A stretch of 64,000 nucleotides of DNA from Lewinella sp038528965 (GCA_038528965.1 JBCBEC010000029.1:1-64000), one strand, 5' to 3'; shown: positions 8,078 to 18,022, numbered from the stretch's first letter. Numbers and translations: made by a program. Notes: a model not told the origin generated them from the letters alone.

Positions 8078-9202
8078 ATGACCATTTCCCGAAAACGAGA
8101 ATTCCTTTTCAAACTGACGATCGTGTCCTTCTTCACTTTTGTCTTCTTGCTTATTGCGGGAGCGCTCATTTATACCGGGGTAATTCGATTCAACTGGAGT
8201 GACCAGATCATGGCGCGCTGGGCCTACGACCAGGGAAAAGCCAAGGACAAACGAATCCTTGTCCTCGGTGATTCACAATTGACTTGGTGGAATCTGGATC
8301 ACTGCCTTTTTGAAGATATTCGGCAGTTCTGTAAAACGCACGATATCGGCTATGTCAACGCAGCCAAAGGAGGGAACGGCCCCATTGAGTACTTAGACCG
8401 CATGCAGGCCATTGGACCAGACTACAAACCCAATTTGGTCATTCTCTTCTACTACGCCGGCAATGACCTCACAGATGTGATGTACCGCTCCAATCAACGC
8501 CCTAAGGAGCCCGGACTGAATTGGATCAAGCAACTAGAATTTAAGGATGAGGACTTTACTAAAGCTCGTGAATTTGACGCCTTTTCTTCTGATCGACCAG
8601 TGTTACAAGCCAATCAGCAGCAGGAAATATTGCAAGGCTATGATTTTGACTGGGAGGGCTTTGCCAAGAAAGGTATTGATTCTGCAATAATCGCCTACGC
8701 TAAAAACCGGCTGTACTATCCAGGAAAGATCGGGGCGGAATATGTCAATCCACATGTCCTTGTCATGGGCAGTTGGAAACCGAATTATCTGTACGACAAT
8801 AATCGGATAGACTCACCAGAAAGTGAAGCTGCGTGGGAGGTTGTCGAGGAAAAACTGGAGAGTATTCGAGTGGCCACGGAATCAATTGGAGCGGAGCTTA
8901 GGTTAGTCTGCATTCCCTCCACGGTACAAGTGGACACCAGTCATTTCGATTTCTACCGTAAAATCACCTTCAGGGTGGGAGAAGAACTTACTTCAGCACA
9001 AGTGCCCCAAGATAGACTTGCCACATGGGCAGCTCGTACCAAAGTTCCTTATATCGACCTGCTACCTGCATTTAAAGCTCACCCCAGTCCCGCCACTTTG
9101 TACTTTGAAAATGATGATCACTTGAGTAATGAAGGCCACTTAGAAGCCTACCAATGGGTAAGGCAGAAATTTTTGGAGCCATTCCTAAGCCCCGACAATT
9201 GA
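8078..9202 (+). CDS. Membrane-anchored SGNH/GDSL-type hydrolase-like protein
   Basis: 374 residues. An N-terminal hydrophobic segment (about 12-36, FFTFVFLLIAGALIYTGVI) acts as a membrane anchor or uncleaved signal. The SGNH blocks can be followed: ILVLGDSQLTWW (block I with the nucleophile Ser), AAKGGNGPIEYL (block II Gly), FYYAGNDLTD (block III Asn in GND) and DDHLSNEGH (block V Asp-x-x-His form). The catalytic set therefore looks complete. Family members are esterases, lipases or carbohydrate O-acyl-modifying enzymes; the extracytoplasmic location suggests glycan deacylation, which is inference. The gene is alone on its strand. Confidence 0.7.
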   Translation: MTISRKREFLFKLTIVSFFTFVFLLIAGALIYTGVIRFNWSDQIMARWAYDQGKAKDKRILVLGDSQLTWWNLDHCLFEDIRQFCKTHDIGYVNAAKGGNGPIEYLDRMQAIGPDYKPNLVILFYYAGNDLTDVMYRSNQRPKEPGLNWIKQLEFKDEDFTKAREFDAFSSDRPVLQANQQQEILQGYDFDWEGFAKKGIDSAIIAYAKNRLYYPGKIGAEYVNPHVLVMGSWKPNYLYDNNRIDSPESEAAWEVVEEKLESIRVATESIGAELRLVCIPSTVQVDTSHFDFYRKITFRVGEELTSAQVPQDRLATWAARTKVPYIDLLPAFKAHPSPATLYFENDDHLSNEGHLEAYQWVRQKFLEPFLSPDN

Positions 9203-9229
9203 AATCCCCACTCCTGCTTGTCCTTGGAT

Positions 9230-9540
9230 CTACCGCTTTAGAATATCTTCCAATTCCTCGTAATAGCGTTCGGTAATGAAGGAGGCGCTAGCTTCATTGT
9301 AGTGTACTTCATCCGCCAAGAAATCATCTGTAAAACCGGTAAACATATCCACCGTAATCACTTGCGAACTGACATCGGTTTGCTTGGCTGTAATGGTGGC
9401 GACAGCCTCCTGAATACTTTCAAAGTAGTCTGTAATTTCTGCCGTCATAAAATCGCTCAGGCCAGGAGATAGCTATTCGATGAGGACCACCACATCTGGG
9501 TTGGCGGTTCGCAGTATATCGATGATCACCTTCCTAATTC
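9230..9540 (-). pseudogene. Remnant of a second SGNH hydrolase (C-terminal part, in-frame stop)
   Basis: Read on the minus strand from about 9540, the frame gives KVIIDILRTANPDVVVLIE, then TAG at 9473-9475, then LSPGLSDFMTAEITDYFES and onward to DEVHYNEASASFITERYYEEL and a final TAG. The 'NP.V.V' strand and the 'D.VHYNEAG' block are typical of the C-terminal third of GDSL/SGNH esterases. The N-terminal half, including the nucleophile serine, is missing, and the start of the remnant overlaps the end of the PcfJ-domain gene. The 72-residue frame after the TAG (9230-9448) might still be translated but would lack a complete active site. Confidence 0.65.
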
Positions 9541-11412
9541 CCTAAAGGCCAGACCTTCCTGATCCGCCCATTGCTGGATAAGGGCTACCTCAGCAGGCAG
9601 CGGCCTTTGGTTGTGCTTGCCTCTGACTTGTACAATCTGTTGATCATCAGACACCTCAATTGTAACGAGCCTGGTCAGCTGTTGCTGCTGGACTAAGCGT
9701 AGCGACCAAATACTACACCATCCATTTACACATTTCCACTGGTAAGAAGCCACACAGTGCCGCATGCTCTTCCCTTCTAAGTGAAGCAAGTCAGCGTCCG
9801 TCACTTGCACAATTTGGTGTATTACACCCGCCTCCGCATTTTGGATAAAATTGGCGTAGGGCGCTCCTTTCCATTGATTGGGTACGTGGATATCGCAATC
9901 CTCTGGCGCCTCTTGCGTCGTTCTATCCCAGGCAATTGCCTGGCGTGTCAGGGAAGCGAGGGTGCAACCCTTTAGTCTAAGCGGACGCTTCAAATCAATT
10001 AGGTGACGAAGATAGGAGGTTATCAATACCCGCTCTTCTTCGCCTGCTTGCGTGAATTTAATGGCCACCAAATGCGGAAGCACAACGCTCCAAGCTTCAA
10101 ATGCGGCCTCGGGGTTCACCCAAGACCGAGCTCCCTCCAGACCAAAATGCCAGTACAGATTAACTGCAAAAAACAGTTGAAACAAGTATTCACCCGCCCC
10201 AAAAAGGGAACGCAGATAAGCATCCGTCAGCATGGTATTAAAGCCCAGGCCCAGTTCTATATAAAAGTTACTGGGTAAGCTCGTATGAAAAGTATGCGCC
10301 GCCTTCTTGGACATTGGATACGTCAGTACTGGATATTTCCGAATATTCTTCCCAGCCCCCAGATAAACTAGCAGCGCCACATTATCCACGGAAAAAGGGA
10401 CGTTCTTTTGCAGCAACAAACCCGGCGGCAGGTACACTATGACGCTGGGAAAAGAGACCAAACGAAAGTCTTGCAGGAATGAATGCTGGTAGCCCAACTC
10501 TGGTCGCTCAAAGTTCCAGAACGCCTTTTCACCGCCGTACTTATAAGAAGACTTATCCACACAGAAGATTTCGTAGCTATTGGAATGACTATGAAATAAC
10601 CACATTTGAAATAGGCACTGGGAATGGTCGAATAAATCCGCATCGAGTCCCAACCAACGATCTTTGCGAAATGATCGACGACGTTGTACCGCTTGTGGTA
10701 ATACCTCCCAACAAAACTCAACTACCAGCGCGCTGTAAGTCGGCGCGTATTTAGCATGTGCTCGGTAAGCCATCAAAAAATGAAAGGCCACACCAAAAAA
10801 CGCATGGGTACTCAACCGAGGCTGTTCCAGAAAATAGGCTAAGCGCAGTATTTGTTCCTGGTCAAAATCTACTGCCAGCTGCAATTGCTGCGCTGTCAGT
10901 CGTGATAAGCCATTACCTTGTTCACCAGAGCGGGTGAATTGCTCCGGCAGTCGACCATACCGGAGCAGCTTTAGTACCAACGTCCAGTGGGGCGTAGTAA
11001 GCGCCACTCCACGGTAGTTGTCTATAAATGTCCGGAGTAAAGGATAAAAAGCCAGGCCGGCTTTAAGCTGCAGGGCGATTTCCCGTAAGGGCGCTTCCAT
11101 CTGCACCATCATAGGCGTCACACGGCAGATATCCAACAGCAGGTTAAGTTGTTGATAATTCCAGTCATCAGGAAAAGCATCATCCCGGAGCAGCAAAGAT
11201 AGATCCAGACAATAGCGTCGTTTTTCTGCTTCATCCGCAAAGGCAAGTCTCCACACTATTCTGAGCATGGAGTTCCTCCTGCTTTCCGCCGGAAGTTTAG
11301 CGTCTTCACCCTGAGCGAGTAGTTGTAACCATTGAACCAATTCGGACAAGCCCGATACTGTAGAAGTGGCATTACCAGATAGGGCTTCATCCTGTAAGGA
11401 TAACTGAGACAT
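9526..11412 (-). CDS. PcfJ-domain protein of unknown function
   Basis: 628 residues, no signal peptide. The C-terminal part (about 510-628) carries the PcfJ pattern: LLHLEGKSMRHCVASYQWKC, a short G-containing turn, then LVTIEVSDDQQIVQVRGKHN. PcfJ was named from conjugative plasmid pCF10 of Enterococcus, where its role is not defined. The rest is helical and lacks a recognisable domain. Most PcfJ proteins outside plasmids are chromosomal orphans, and no conjugation genes are seen here. The last codons overlap the start of the SGNH remnant, suggesting that the deletion which removed the head of that gene placed it here. Confidence 0.7.
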   Translation of the reverse strand: MSQLSLQDEALSGNATSTVSGLSELVQWLQLLAQGEDAKLPAESRRNSMLRIVWRLAFADEAEKRRYCLDLSLLLRDDAFPDDWNYQQLNLLLDICRVTPMMVQMEAPLREIALQLKAGLAFYPLLRTFIDNYRGVALTTPHWTLVLKLLRYGRLPEQFTRSGEQGNGLSRLTAQQLQLAVDFDQEQILRLAYFLEQPRLSTHAFFGVAFHFLMAYRAHAKYAPTYSALVVEFCWEVLPQAVQRRRSFRKDRWLGLDADLFDHSQCLFQMWLFHSHSNSYEIFCVDKSSYKYGGEKAFWNFERPELGYQHSFLQDFRLVSFPSVIVYLPPGLLLQKNVPFSVDNVALLVYLGAGKNIRKYPVLTYPMSKKAAHTFHTSLPSNFYIELGLGFNTMLTDAYLRSLFGAGEYLFQLFFAVNLYWHFGLEGARSWVNPEAAFEAWSVVLPHLVAIKFTQAGEEERVLITSYLRHLIDLKRPLRLKGCTLASLTRQAIAWDRTTQEAPEDCDIHVPNQWKGAPYANFIQNAEAGVIHQIVQVTDADLLHLEGKSMRHCVASYQWKCVNGWCSIWSLRLVQQQQLTRLVTIEVSDDQQIVQVRGKHNQRPLPAEVALIQQWADQEGLAFRELGR

Positions 11413-11655
11413 AATAGTTAGATGTTGAAGATTCCTTCACGCTGACTGAGCACTAATTCCCCCGGCTTGACCTAAACCAAGGAGATGAGTGGAGCGCCCA
11501 TCAATTAAGACTTCGTAATTCGTAATAGGGTGTGGATGGATGAACGCATAAAATGGCTAAGTAGTTCCCCACAGAAGGCAGTATCCAACGGACGAATATT
11601 TATGGCCTGATGGTTAAAACGCTGTCCCTTTAGCAATCAACAGCGCACACCTAAT

Positions 11656-14600
11656 CTACTGCTTCACAAACTTCAGCGTTCGGGTCTCCCTATCCGAACT
11701 GAGCTGCACGAAGTACAAACCGGCTTGCCAACCAGTAACATCAAGCGAGACTATTCCGGTACCAGGGCTTTGATCTTGTATGAGCCTGCCGTTGAGATCA
11801 TACACTCGAACAGAACGGATGACTTCCACCGACTCAATGGTAAGTACGGTAGCTGCGGGATTAGGGTAAGCCCGAAGAGAAGAAACCGAGAGCTCATTAA
11901 CCGAAACCGGATTTACAATCTCGGTAGTGGCAGTATTAGTGATAATGGGTGGATTAAAGTCGAAATATATATCCGCCTTATTGCTAAAAATATCACCCAC
12001 CACCACGTTCTCTCGGGGCTTGATCTTGTAGGCAATGAATCCGTGGGAGGCTGATTCGTTGGAGGTGCTGTCTGGTAAATTGATATTGTCAAAAATAAAA
12101 TCAACCAGATTGCCATCTGAAATTTCTACTCGCCCGGGGTGACTAAGGCTTTCCAGTTGGAGGCTTGACCAATCGAAGAGATCATCCAGAACATTATTCA
12201 CTCGGATATTGATGGCACTGGCCGTACCCGTATTCTGAAAGCGAATAATGTAATGTAAGTATTCATCCGCCTGCTCAATCGTGATTTCCTCTCCCTCCAA
12301 CACTCGAATATCATTGGGGTCGTAGGAGTTGATAACGGTTTGACTGAGCTCAAAACTATTATCTGCTTCGTTTGCATCACCAATGGTGGGTCTAATGGTG
12401 GCCGTAGTCAGCAACTCGTCGCCGCTGGCGGTAACGGGAGGAGCAAAGAGGCTGAAATCCAAATTAATGGAACGCGTCTCAAAAGGAAGTAGATCACTGT
12501 AATCAAAGCTGAGGCTACCGTCAGTTTGCGCCGCAGGCGTTTCAGAAGCAGCGTCGAAACTCAGCTTAGTGTCGTCAAATTGGAATACAACCGACCCGCT
12601 CAGTGGTATAGCACCGTTGTTTTTGTACACCATTTGATAGGAGGTGGGAAAGCCTGGTCTAGGATCATTGAGGTCTGGGTAGACCACTACGTTGAGATCG
12701 GTGATAGCAATATTGGCTTCCAGGCAAAAATTAGCTTCGTTGGTGGTGTCGTTTAGGTCCAGAAAATCAAAAACGTGACTAGCGGGTGCGCTTATAAAGT
12801 AGTTGGGCAAAGCCGAGGTGATAGTGGTTGTAAACGTTTGTTGATTAGCCGCAAAACTGAAACTCCCATCCGCTTGGGTAAAAGTGGCAAAGGTATTGGT
12901 GCCATTGTCTGACTGGATTAGGAGATTAGCAACCCCAGCGTCCATGCTATTGCAACCATCCGCGTTAGCGTCTAAGCGCACAACCCCAGTAATTGTATTG
13001 GTAAACAGCGTACCAAGATTAGCGAACCAGGCAACCTGGTTATCGTCGTAGGAGGAGGTGATCAAATCTGTTTTTCCATCTCCATTGAGATCTGCCGAAG
13101 TGATGTGATTAACGGTACCGATTAAACTTGTGATCTCGCGCGGTTCATCAAAATTTGCCGTGCCATCATTACGAAACCACATGAAACGCACACCCTCTGC
13201 AGAATTCGTCACAATATCCATATTACCATCGCTATCAACATCCAGGCTGTAGATCATTCGTGGTTGCTGTGGCACTTCAGAGACCACAATTTTCTCTCCG
13301 AAGGCACCTTGCCCGTCTTCGTTCAAGAAGTAGCCCACTTCGCCAGCAAACTGATTGGTGAACAGTACATCCATATCATCGTCACCATCTACATCGGCAG
13401 CATAGATCGAACTAGGAAAGTGCATTTCTTCTACGATCACGTGTTTGGCACTCAAATCACCAGTGCCATCGTTTTCGTGCCAGATGATTTCGTTGCCGTT
13501 ATAAGACGCCAGTACATCTACATCACCGTCACTATCTACATCCGCCACTTGCAAGCTCAGCAGATAATTAAATCCGGTTTCTGAAAAAATAACAGGTACA
13601 GCAAAGGTGCCATCCCCGTTATTGCGATGCAGCGCGAGTACACTATTATCTTGCGCACTAATGACATCCATATCACCATCGCCATCCACATCTGCGTAGT
13701 TGATACTGATGATCGTCTCTTGGGTCGTTTCAAATATGTGTTCTGTGGTGAAATTACCAGTCCCATCATTTTCAAACCAAATCAGTTGGTAGTCATCGGT
13801 AATATGATCCGGAAATCTGAAGAGGAGGAGGTCTTTGTCTTCGTCTCCATCCAAATCCACTGCAAAAACATCCCGCGCTTGCTCAGTGTTAGTGGAAACC
13901 AAACGCTGGAGATTGGTAAAGTTTCCCTCACCGTCGACGTTTTCGTACCAGGCTACCTTGTGATCAAAGTGGGAAGAAGAGACGAGATCTAAATCTCCAT
14001 CACCATCCAAATCACCATAGTCAACATGGTTTACAAAATAGGCGTAGGACGAGATTCTGATCTTGTCACTAAACTGCCCGGTTCCATCCTGATTACTAAA
14101 CCAGGAATACTCATTCTGACCATAATCCGTAGCTAGGATATCCAGTGAACCATCATCATTGATATCCGCTAGCGCAATGCTAATGATGGCCGGCACCTGA
14201 TCACTTACTATTTGTTCTACATCAAACAAGGTAGCCCCCAGGTTTTTGTACCAAGACATACCTGCCCGACGAGATTCAAATGTGACTATATCTAATAAAT
14301 CATCTCCGTCCACGTCAATGACCTCCAGGCCCTTTTGATCACTACTAGAAGAGCTAATAATGGTAGGAAGGTCAAACAGAATGCGGCGATTACCGAAGGT
14401 GCCCAGGCCATCTACGTTTTCGTACCAGTGGACTTGTCGGGTATTCCCATTTTCAAAGAGTGTAACGATATCACTATCACCATCACCGTCGATATCGCCT
14501 GCCTTATGATCGTTATTCAGGGAAAAGGTGTTCATAGTTTCCAGGAATGACAAAGAGCCGTCGGAATTCAATTTGTAGGCGCGCAAATCATACCCAAAAT

Positions 14601-15216
14601 CTGCGATAAAATCTGATATTCCATCCCCATCCACATCAGTCGTATAGAAACCATCATTGGTACCCAACAGATAGTGATCGGTAAAGCTGGCGGCGCCATC
14701 CGTGTTTTCCAGCCAGGAAATATTGTCGAAACTGGAATAAGCAATATCCAGATCGTCATCATTATCAACATCCAGAACCTGCATATTTAGGCGAGACAAG
14801 GCGTCCGTATTGGCCAGTGATACCGGAGTAGCAAAGGTTCCAAGCGCATCCATATTTTCCAGATAGAGTATCTCGTAGGACCCATTATCCGCTCTGGCGA
14901 ATACGACTATGTCTTGATCATTGTCACCGTCAAAGTCTGCCGCCGCAATCTTGTTGGCTTCAACAAATTCGGGAATGAGTGGAAGTGCCTTGGCAAAAGT
15001 GCCGGCTCCGTCCGTAGCTGGCACCCAAACGACGTCGCCATTGCCGGCAAGGAGCAGGTCTTCAAAACCATCGTTATTCAAATCAGCAGTGGCAATGGCC
15101 CGGGGATTTATGGCACCATAGCTGCGATCAATAACAGTCTGTTGTTCGAATACGACCTGGGCACTTAGCGTTGTGAAAAACGCCAATAGAAAAAGAGCGA
15201 CTAGGTTGGTTTTCAT
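11656..15216 (-). CDS. Large FG-GAP/VCBS repeat protein, T9SS type A cargo
   Basis: 1186 residues with signal peptide (ending FFTTLSAQ). Residues about 30-750 hold some fourteen FG-GAP/VCBS repeats, each with a calcium-binding DxDxDGxxD loop (DIDGDGDSD, DLDGDGDLD, DVDGDGDMD, DLNGDGKTD), probably making beta-propellers. A SdrD-like/carboxypeptidase-regulatory-like segment follows (GVVRLDANADGCNS). Next is a DUF7619-type region with SYDPNDIRVLEGEEI, HYIIRFQNTGTASA and KADIYFDFNPPIIT. The C-terminus is a type A (Por_Secre_tail) sorting domain: NPAATVLTIES, VYDLNGRLIQ, GLYFVQLSS, LKFVKQ. The protein should be secreted by T9SS to the cell surface; its ligand is unknown. Confidence 0.9.
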   Translation of the reverse strand: MKTNLVALFLLAFFTTLSAQVVFEQQTVIDRSYGAINPRAIATADLNNDGFEDLLLAGNGDVVWVPATDGAGTFAKALPLIPEFVEANKIAAADFDGDNDQDIVVFARADNGSYEILYLENMDALGTFATPVSLANTDALSRLNMQVLDVDNDDDLDIAYSSFDNISWLENTDGAASFTDHYLLGTNDGFYTTDVDGDGISDFIADFGYDLRAYKLNSDGSLSFLETMNTFSLNNDHKAGDIDGDGDSDIVTLFENGNTRQVHWYENVDGLGTFGNRRILFDLPTIISSSSSDQKGLEVIDVDGDDLLDIVTFESRRAGMSWYKNLGATLFDVEQIVSDQVPAIISIALADINDDGSLDILATDYGQNEYSWFSNQDGTGQFSDKIRISSYAYFVNHVDYGDLDGDGDLDLVSSSHFDHKVAWYENVDGEGNFTNLQRLVSTNTEQARDVFAVDLDGDEDKDLLLFRFPDHITDDYQLIWFENDGTGNFTTEHIFETTQETIISINYADVDGDGDMDVISAQDNSVLALHRNNGDGTFAVPVIFSETGFNYLLSLQVADVDSDGDVDVLASYNGNEIIWHENDGTGDLSAKHVIVEEMHFPSSIYAADVDGDDDMDVLFTNQFAGEVGYFLNEDGQGAFGEKIVVSEVPQQPRMIYSLDVDSDGNMDIVTNSAEGVRFMWFRNDGTANFDEPREITSLIGTVNHITSADLNGDGKTDLITSSYDDNQVAWFANLGTLFTNTITGVVRLDANADGCNSMDAGVANLLIQSDNGTNTFATFTQADGSFSFAANQQTFTTTITSALPNYFISAPASHVFDFLDLNDTTNEANFCLEANIAITDLNVVVYPDLNDPRPGFPTSYQMVYKNNGAIPLSGSVVFQFDDTKLSFDAASETPAAQTDGSLSFDYSDLLPFETRSINLDFSLFAPPVTASGDELLTTATIRPTIGDANEADNSFELSQTVINSYDPNDIRVLEGEEITIEQADEYLHYIIRFQNTGTASAINIRVNNVLDDLFDWSSLQLESLSHPGRVEISDGNLVDFIFDNINLPDSTSNESASHGFIAYKIKPRENVVVGDIFSNKADIYFDFNPPIITNTATTEIVNPVSVNELSVSSLRAYPNPAATVLTIESVEVIRSVRVYDLNGRLIQDQSPGTGIVSLDVTGWQAGLYFVQLSSDRETRTLKFVKQ

Positions 15217-15315
15217 GATGGGTTATTTTGAGGCAAGTTAGGGGTTTCTAGCCTCCCCAAATACAGTATGCACCTATGATTTATAGGTACTACCAGACAA
15301 TTGCTGTATTGCTGA

Positions 15316-16539
15316 CTATATTAGCTCATAGCTGAAAGTTAAACCAGCGTTCTCGCTTAATCTAATTAGCAGCGCATCCCCCATCGCTCTGGCTGGCGTC
15401 AATACTCCCCCACCTTTCGGTAGTTCATCTTTGGCTAAACAAATGGCACTCTCCGCTAGCATTTTAGAAGTAGAACCGTAGCCGGGGTCCTTGTCACCCG
15501 TAACGATACCCATAGCAGAGGAGCCATCTTCCAGTGTAGTGAAGAATTTCAACTTATAAAAGCCAGCTTCTCGCGCGGCTTTGTCTGGTCCTTCGCCTGG
15601 CTTAGGTAGCAGGCGATCGAACAGTTTCTTAAGCAGAGACCCGGGTTTGGCCGACATCATCAAGCCCAATGGTAGGGCCGCACCGATGGCCTTCAAACGA
15701 CCGGAGAAACCATCTCCGCCCATCATAGCCTCCTCGTAACGGAAGTCTTTTCCGTAAGGATAATCCGCCAGGGCATTACTGCGGCGCACTACCTTCGTAT
15801 TAATTCCTGCCATAACGAAGGGAAAGAGCCAGCTTTTGGCAGTTTCATCGTAGACTATACTTTGCAGATCTCTTTTATCGGGTCCACTTTGTTCTCCCTG
15901 AGGGTTCAGGCCGTAGGGATTGAGTAAGGTTTCAAAAATGCTCTTGTCGTGTTGCGCCTCTTCCATCACATTGCTCAAAGAAGCATAAGTGCCGCCACTA
16001 ACCCCTCCCTTAACAGCGCCTACCCGCATCTTGATCTCCTTGGCCGTTTGCCCACTTTGCGCCTGTGCTTGTTGTTGAATGTAATAGACGCCCATGTCCG
16101 ACGGGATGGAATCAAAACCACAAGTGTGCACAATTTTGGTGCCGTTGGCTTTGGCTGCTTCGTGATGCTGATCAATCATACGGCGCATCCATTGCACCTC
16201 GCCGGTGAGGTCGCAGTAGTCTGTTTGCTGCGCTACGCAGGCCGCCACCAGCTTAGAGCCGTACTTGGCGTAAGGGCCCACGGTGGTGCAAATTACTTTA
16301 GCACGCTGGACCATTGCACTGAGACTATCTTCATCTTGGCTATCTGCAATAACGAGCGGAACTGATGCATCCGCTACTTCCGCCCGCACTTGCTCCAGCT
16401 TTTTTTGGTTGCGCCCGCCCATAGCCCACTTTAAGCTATCACTAAGCCCGTAGGTTTTGAAAATATACTCGGCAACCAGTCGTCCGGTGAAGCCGGAAGC
16501 CCCCCAGATGATAATGTCAAATTCTCTTTGTTGGCTCAT
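15316..16539 (-). CDS. Saccharopine dehydrogenase-like NAD(P)-binding reductase
   Basis: 407 residues. The N-terminus IIIWGASGFTGRLVAEYI is the Rossmann motif of the saccharopine dehydrogenase-like/trans-acting enoyl reductase family, followed by AMGGRNQKKLEQV, CTTVGPYAKYGSKLVAAC, DYCDLTGEVQWMRRMID and IVHTCGFDSIPSDMGVYY. These blocks are those of the SCCPDH-like oxidoreductases, which include mycobacterial lipid enoyl reductases. The pathway in this organism cannot be told from context. Length is normal. The gene is monocistronic, with a divergent lipoprotein gene upstream. Confidence 0.85.
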   Translation of the reverse strand: MSQQREFDIIIWGASGFTGRLVAEYIFKTYGLSDSLKWAMGGRNQKKLEQVRAEVADASVPLVIADSQDEDSLSAMVQRAKVICTTVGPYAKYGSKLVAACVAQQTDYCDLTGEVQWMRRMIDQHHEAAKANGTKIVHTCGFDSIPSDMGVYYIQQQAQAQSGQTAKEIKMRVGAVKGGVSGGTYASLSNVMEEAQHDKSIFETLLNPYGLNPQGEQSGPDKRDLQSIVYDETAKSWLFPFVMAGINTKVVRRSNALADYPYGKDFRYEEAMMGGDGFSGRLKAIGAALPLGLMMSAKPGSLLKKLFDRLLPKPGEGPDKAAREAGFYKLKFFTTLEDGSSAMGIVTGDKDPGYGSTSKMLAESAICLAKDELPKGGGVLTPARAMGDALLIRLSENAGLTFSYELI

Positions 16540-16719
16540 AAGCGTTTAAAAAATCAAGATGATTTGGTTCTACCGTACTATGGTTAAGGAAAATTTAAAC
16601 AGCGCCGGCGATTTCAATCCCTACCGTAAAATCATATAAATTTACTGAGGTACGTTGGGTTGGACAAACTTCTGCCCGAAGTACCAAAAATTTCGTGCCA
16701 CTCTCTAAATCACCTATAC

Positions 16720-17739
16720 ATGTATCCAACTACAAAATCACTCTTCCAGTTTACACTATTTGCTTTTGCGCTCCTTAGTATTACCATCTTTTCTGCTTGC
16801 GATGATGATGACTTATTGCTTCCAGAGACCTACGATGGCACCAAACACATTTACGGCACAATAGCAGACTTCTCGAACGATAACCAAGGGGTATCGGAAG
16901 TAATTATCGATCCACAAACGGGTGCTTTTTCCACCTTAGAAGGAACAGAAAGCGGTCTAATTATAGCGTTTCCATCTGGCACCAAAAACCTTTTTGATTT
17001 TGCACGTAACAGAAGGGTATACTGGGATGTTCTGGAATTCCGCCTGGTCATACAAGACCTGGAAACCCTGGAAAAAACAGCCATTAACGTAAGCGACCCA
17101 GCCAATAGCGTAGCGCTACTTAATCCACAATTCGTCACCTTTGGCGCCAACAACGATGTGGTCTACATCTATGATACAACCGGCGACTTATGGGCCATTG
17201 ATTTGATTACTGAGACCCCAGAACTCTTATATAGTAGACTTGATTTTGGTGAGCTCTACGTGGATAATCAATTGTACTTAGCGTCTACCAATCAATTGGT
17301 CTATGGAGCCCATCCGGATATCGTAAACCGGTATGTCAGTTCAGCGATCTACACCTTGGATTTAGCTACTGGTGAACTACAGAATCTAGGCGACATCGAA
17401 GAAACTTTCGGTTGGGCCAAAGATCCGCAAGATGAAAGAATTTACGGTCTTAGGTTGGCAACAGATGAGACCGGCTTTCGATTGGTTGAATTAGAGCTTA
17501 CCGGTAGTGAAGCATCCACCAGGCTGCTATCGCAAGAGGATTTGGCTATAAGTTCCTTATCCGCTCACACTCAGACAATCCATACTGCCACCAATACCTA
17601 CATCTGTAGAGGAGGGAGTACTCGAGAAGGCATGAACGAAAACAATATCTACAGTATTGATCTAAGCTCTGGAGAGCTTATACGGACTGTTAGTATTGGT
17701 AATAAGGATCAGCTCATCCTCAACATTGACGGAGAGTAA
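16720..17739 (+). CDS. Lipoprotein of unknown function, probably beta-propeller
   Basis: About 339 residues from ATG 16720, chosen because it places a good lipoprotein signal at the N-terminus: a hydrophobic stretch FTLFAFALLSITIFSAC with the lipidated Cys followed by an Asp-rich linker CDDDDLLLPE. The frame opens at 16660 but the extra 20 residues precede the signal. The body has repeated strand motifs such as VVYIYDTTGDLWAIDL, AIYTLDLATGELQNLG and NIYSIDLSSGELIRTV, which suggest a propeller of the YVTN or WD type. No close family recognised. Asp after the Cys is common for outer-leaflet surface lipoproteins in Bacteroidota. Confidence 0.65.
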   Translation: MYPTTKSLFQFTLFAFALLSITIFSACDDDDLLLPETYDGTKHIYGTIADFSNDNQGVSEVIIDPQTGAFSTLEGTESGLIIAFPSGTKNLFDFARNRRVYWDVLEFRLVIQDLETLEKTAINVSDPANSVALLNPQFVTFGANNDVVYIYDTTGDLWAIDLITETPELLYSRLDFGELYVDNQLYLASTNQLVYGAHPDIVNRYVSSAIYTLDLATGELQNLGDIEETFGWAKDPQDERIYGLRLATDETGFRLVELELTGSEASTRLLSQEDLAISSLSAHTQTIHTATNTYICRGGSTREGMNENNIYSIDLSSGELIRTVSIGNKDQLILNIDGE

Positions 17740-17750
17740 AGTCAGACTCC

Positions 17751-18022
17751 TTAGAAATCTTCTTCCGCCGGTTTCCCGCGCCACCAGGTGGCTAATGAGG
17801 AACCGGGAATATTCATCAACGGACCGAATACGGCCGGAGCTAGGCCCATGGTGGCTACCCGGCCCATTTCAACGGCAATGCCGGAAGCCAAGCCACTGTT
17901 TTGCGCCTACCTCCAAGGCAATTGTACGGGCCGAACGGCGATCCAGGCCAAAGATACAGGGCCGCTACTACCGCAAGAACAGCTAGGTAGCGAGCTATTT
18001 TTTGAATTGGTGTCACTTTCGT
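17751..18022 (-). pseudogene. Frameshifted C-terminal remnant of a bile acid:sodium symporter (BASS/SBF) family transporter
   Basis: Three minus-strand frames together give one transporter tail. First (about 18016-17960) KIARYLAVLAVVAALYL, a membrane helix. Then, in another frame, FGLDRRSARTIALEVGA. Then, in a third frame down to TAA at 17751, QNSGLASGIAVEMGR, a GLAPAVFGPLMNIPGS helix and SLATWWRGKP. The order 'RTIA.EVG.QNSGLA ... GSLLA..W' is the signature of the C-terminal helices of BASS transporters. At least two frameshifts separate the pieces and the first eight or so membrane helices are absent, so it is not functional. It lies between the lipoprotein and aminotransferase genes and explains this 360-bp gap. 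Confidence 0.6.

Noticed and set aside
7848..8081. 77-codon open frame upstream of the SGNH gene
   Set aside because: Overlaps the SGNH start, biased hydrophobic composition and no family resemblance.
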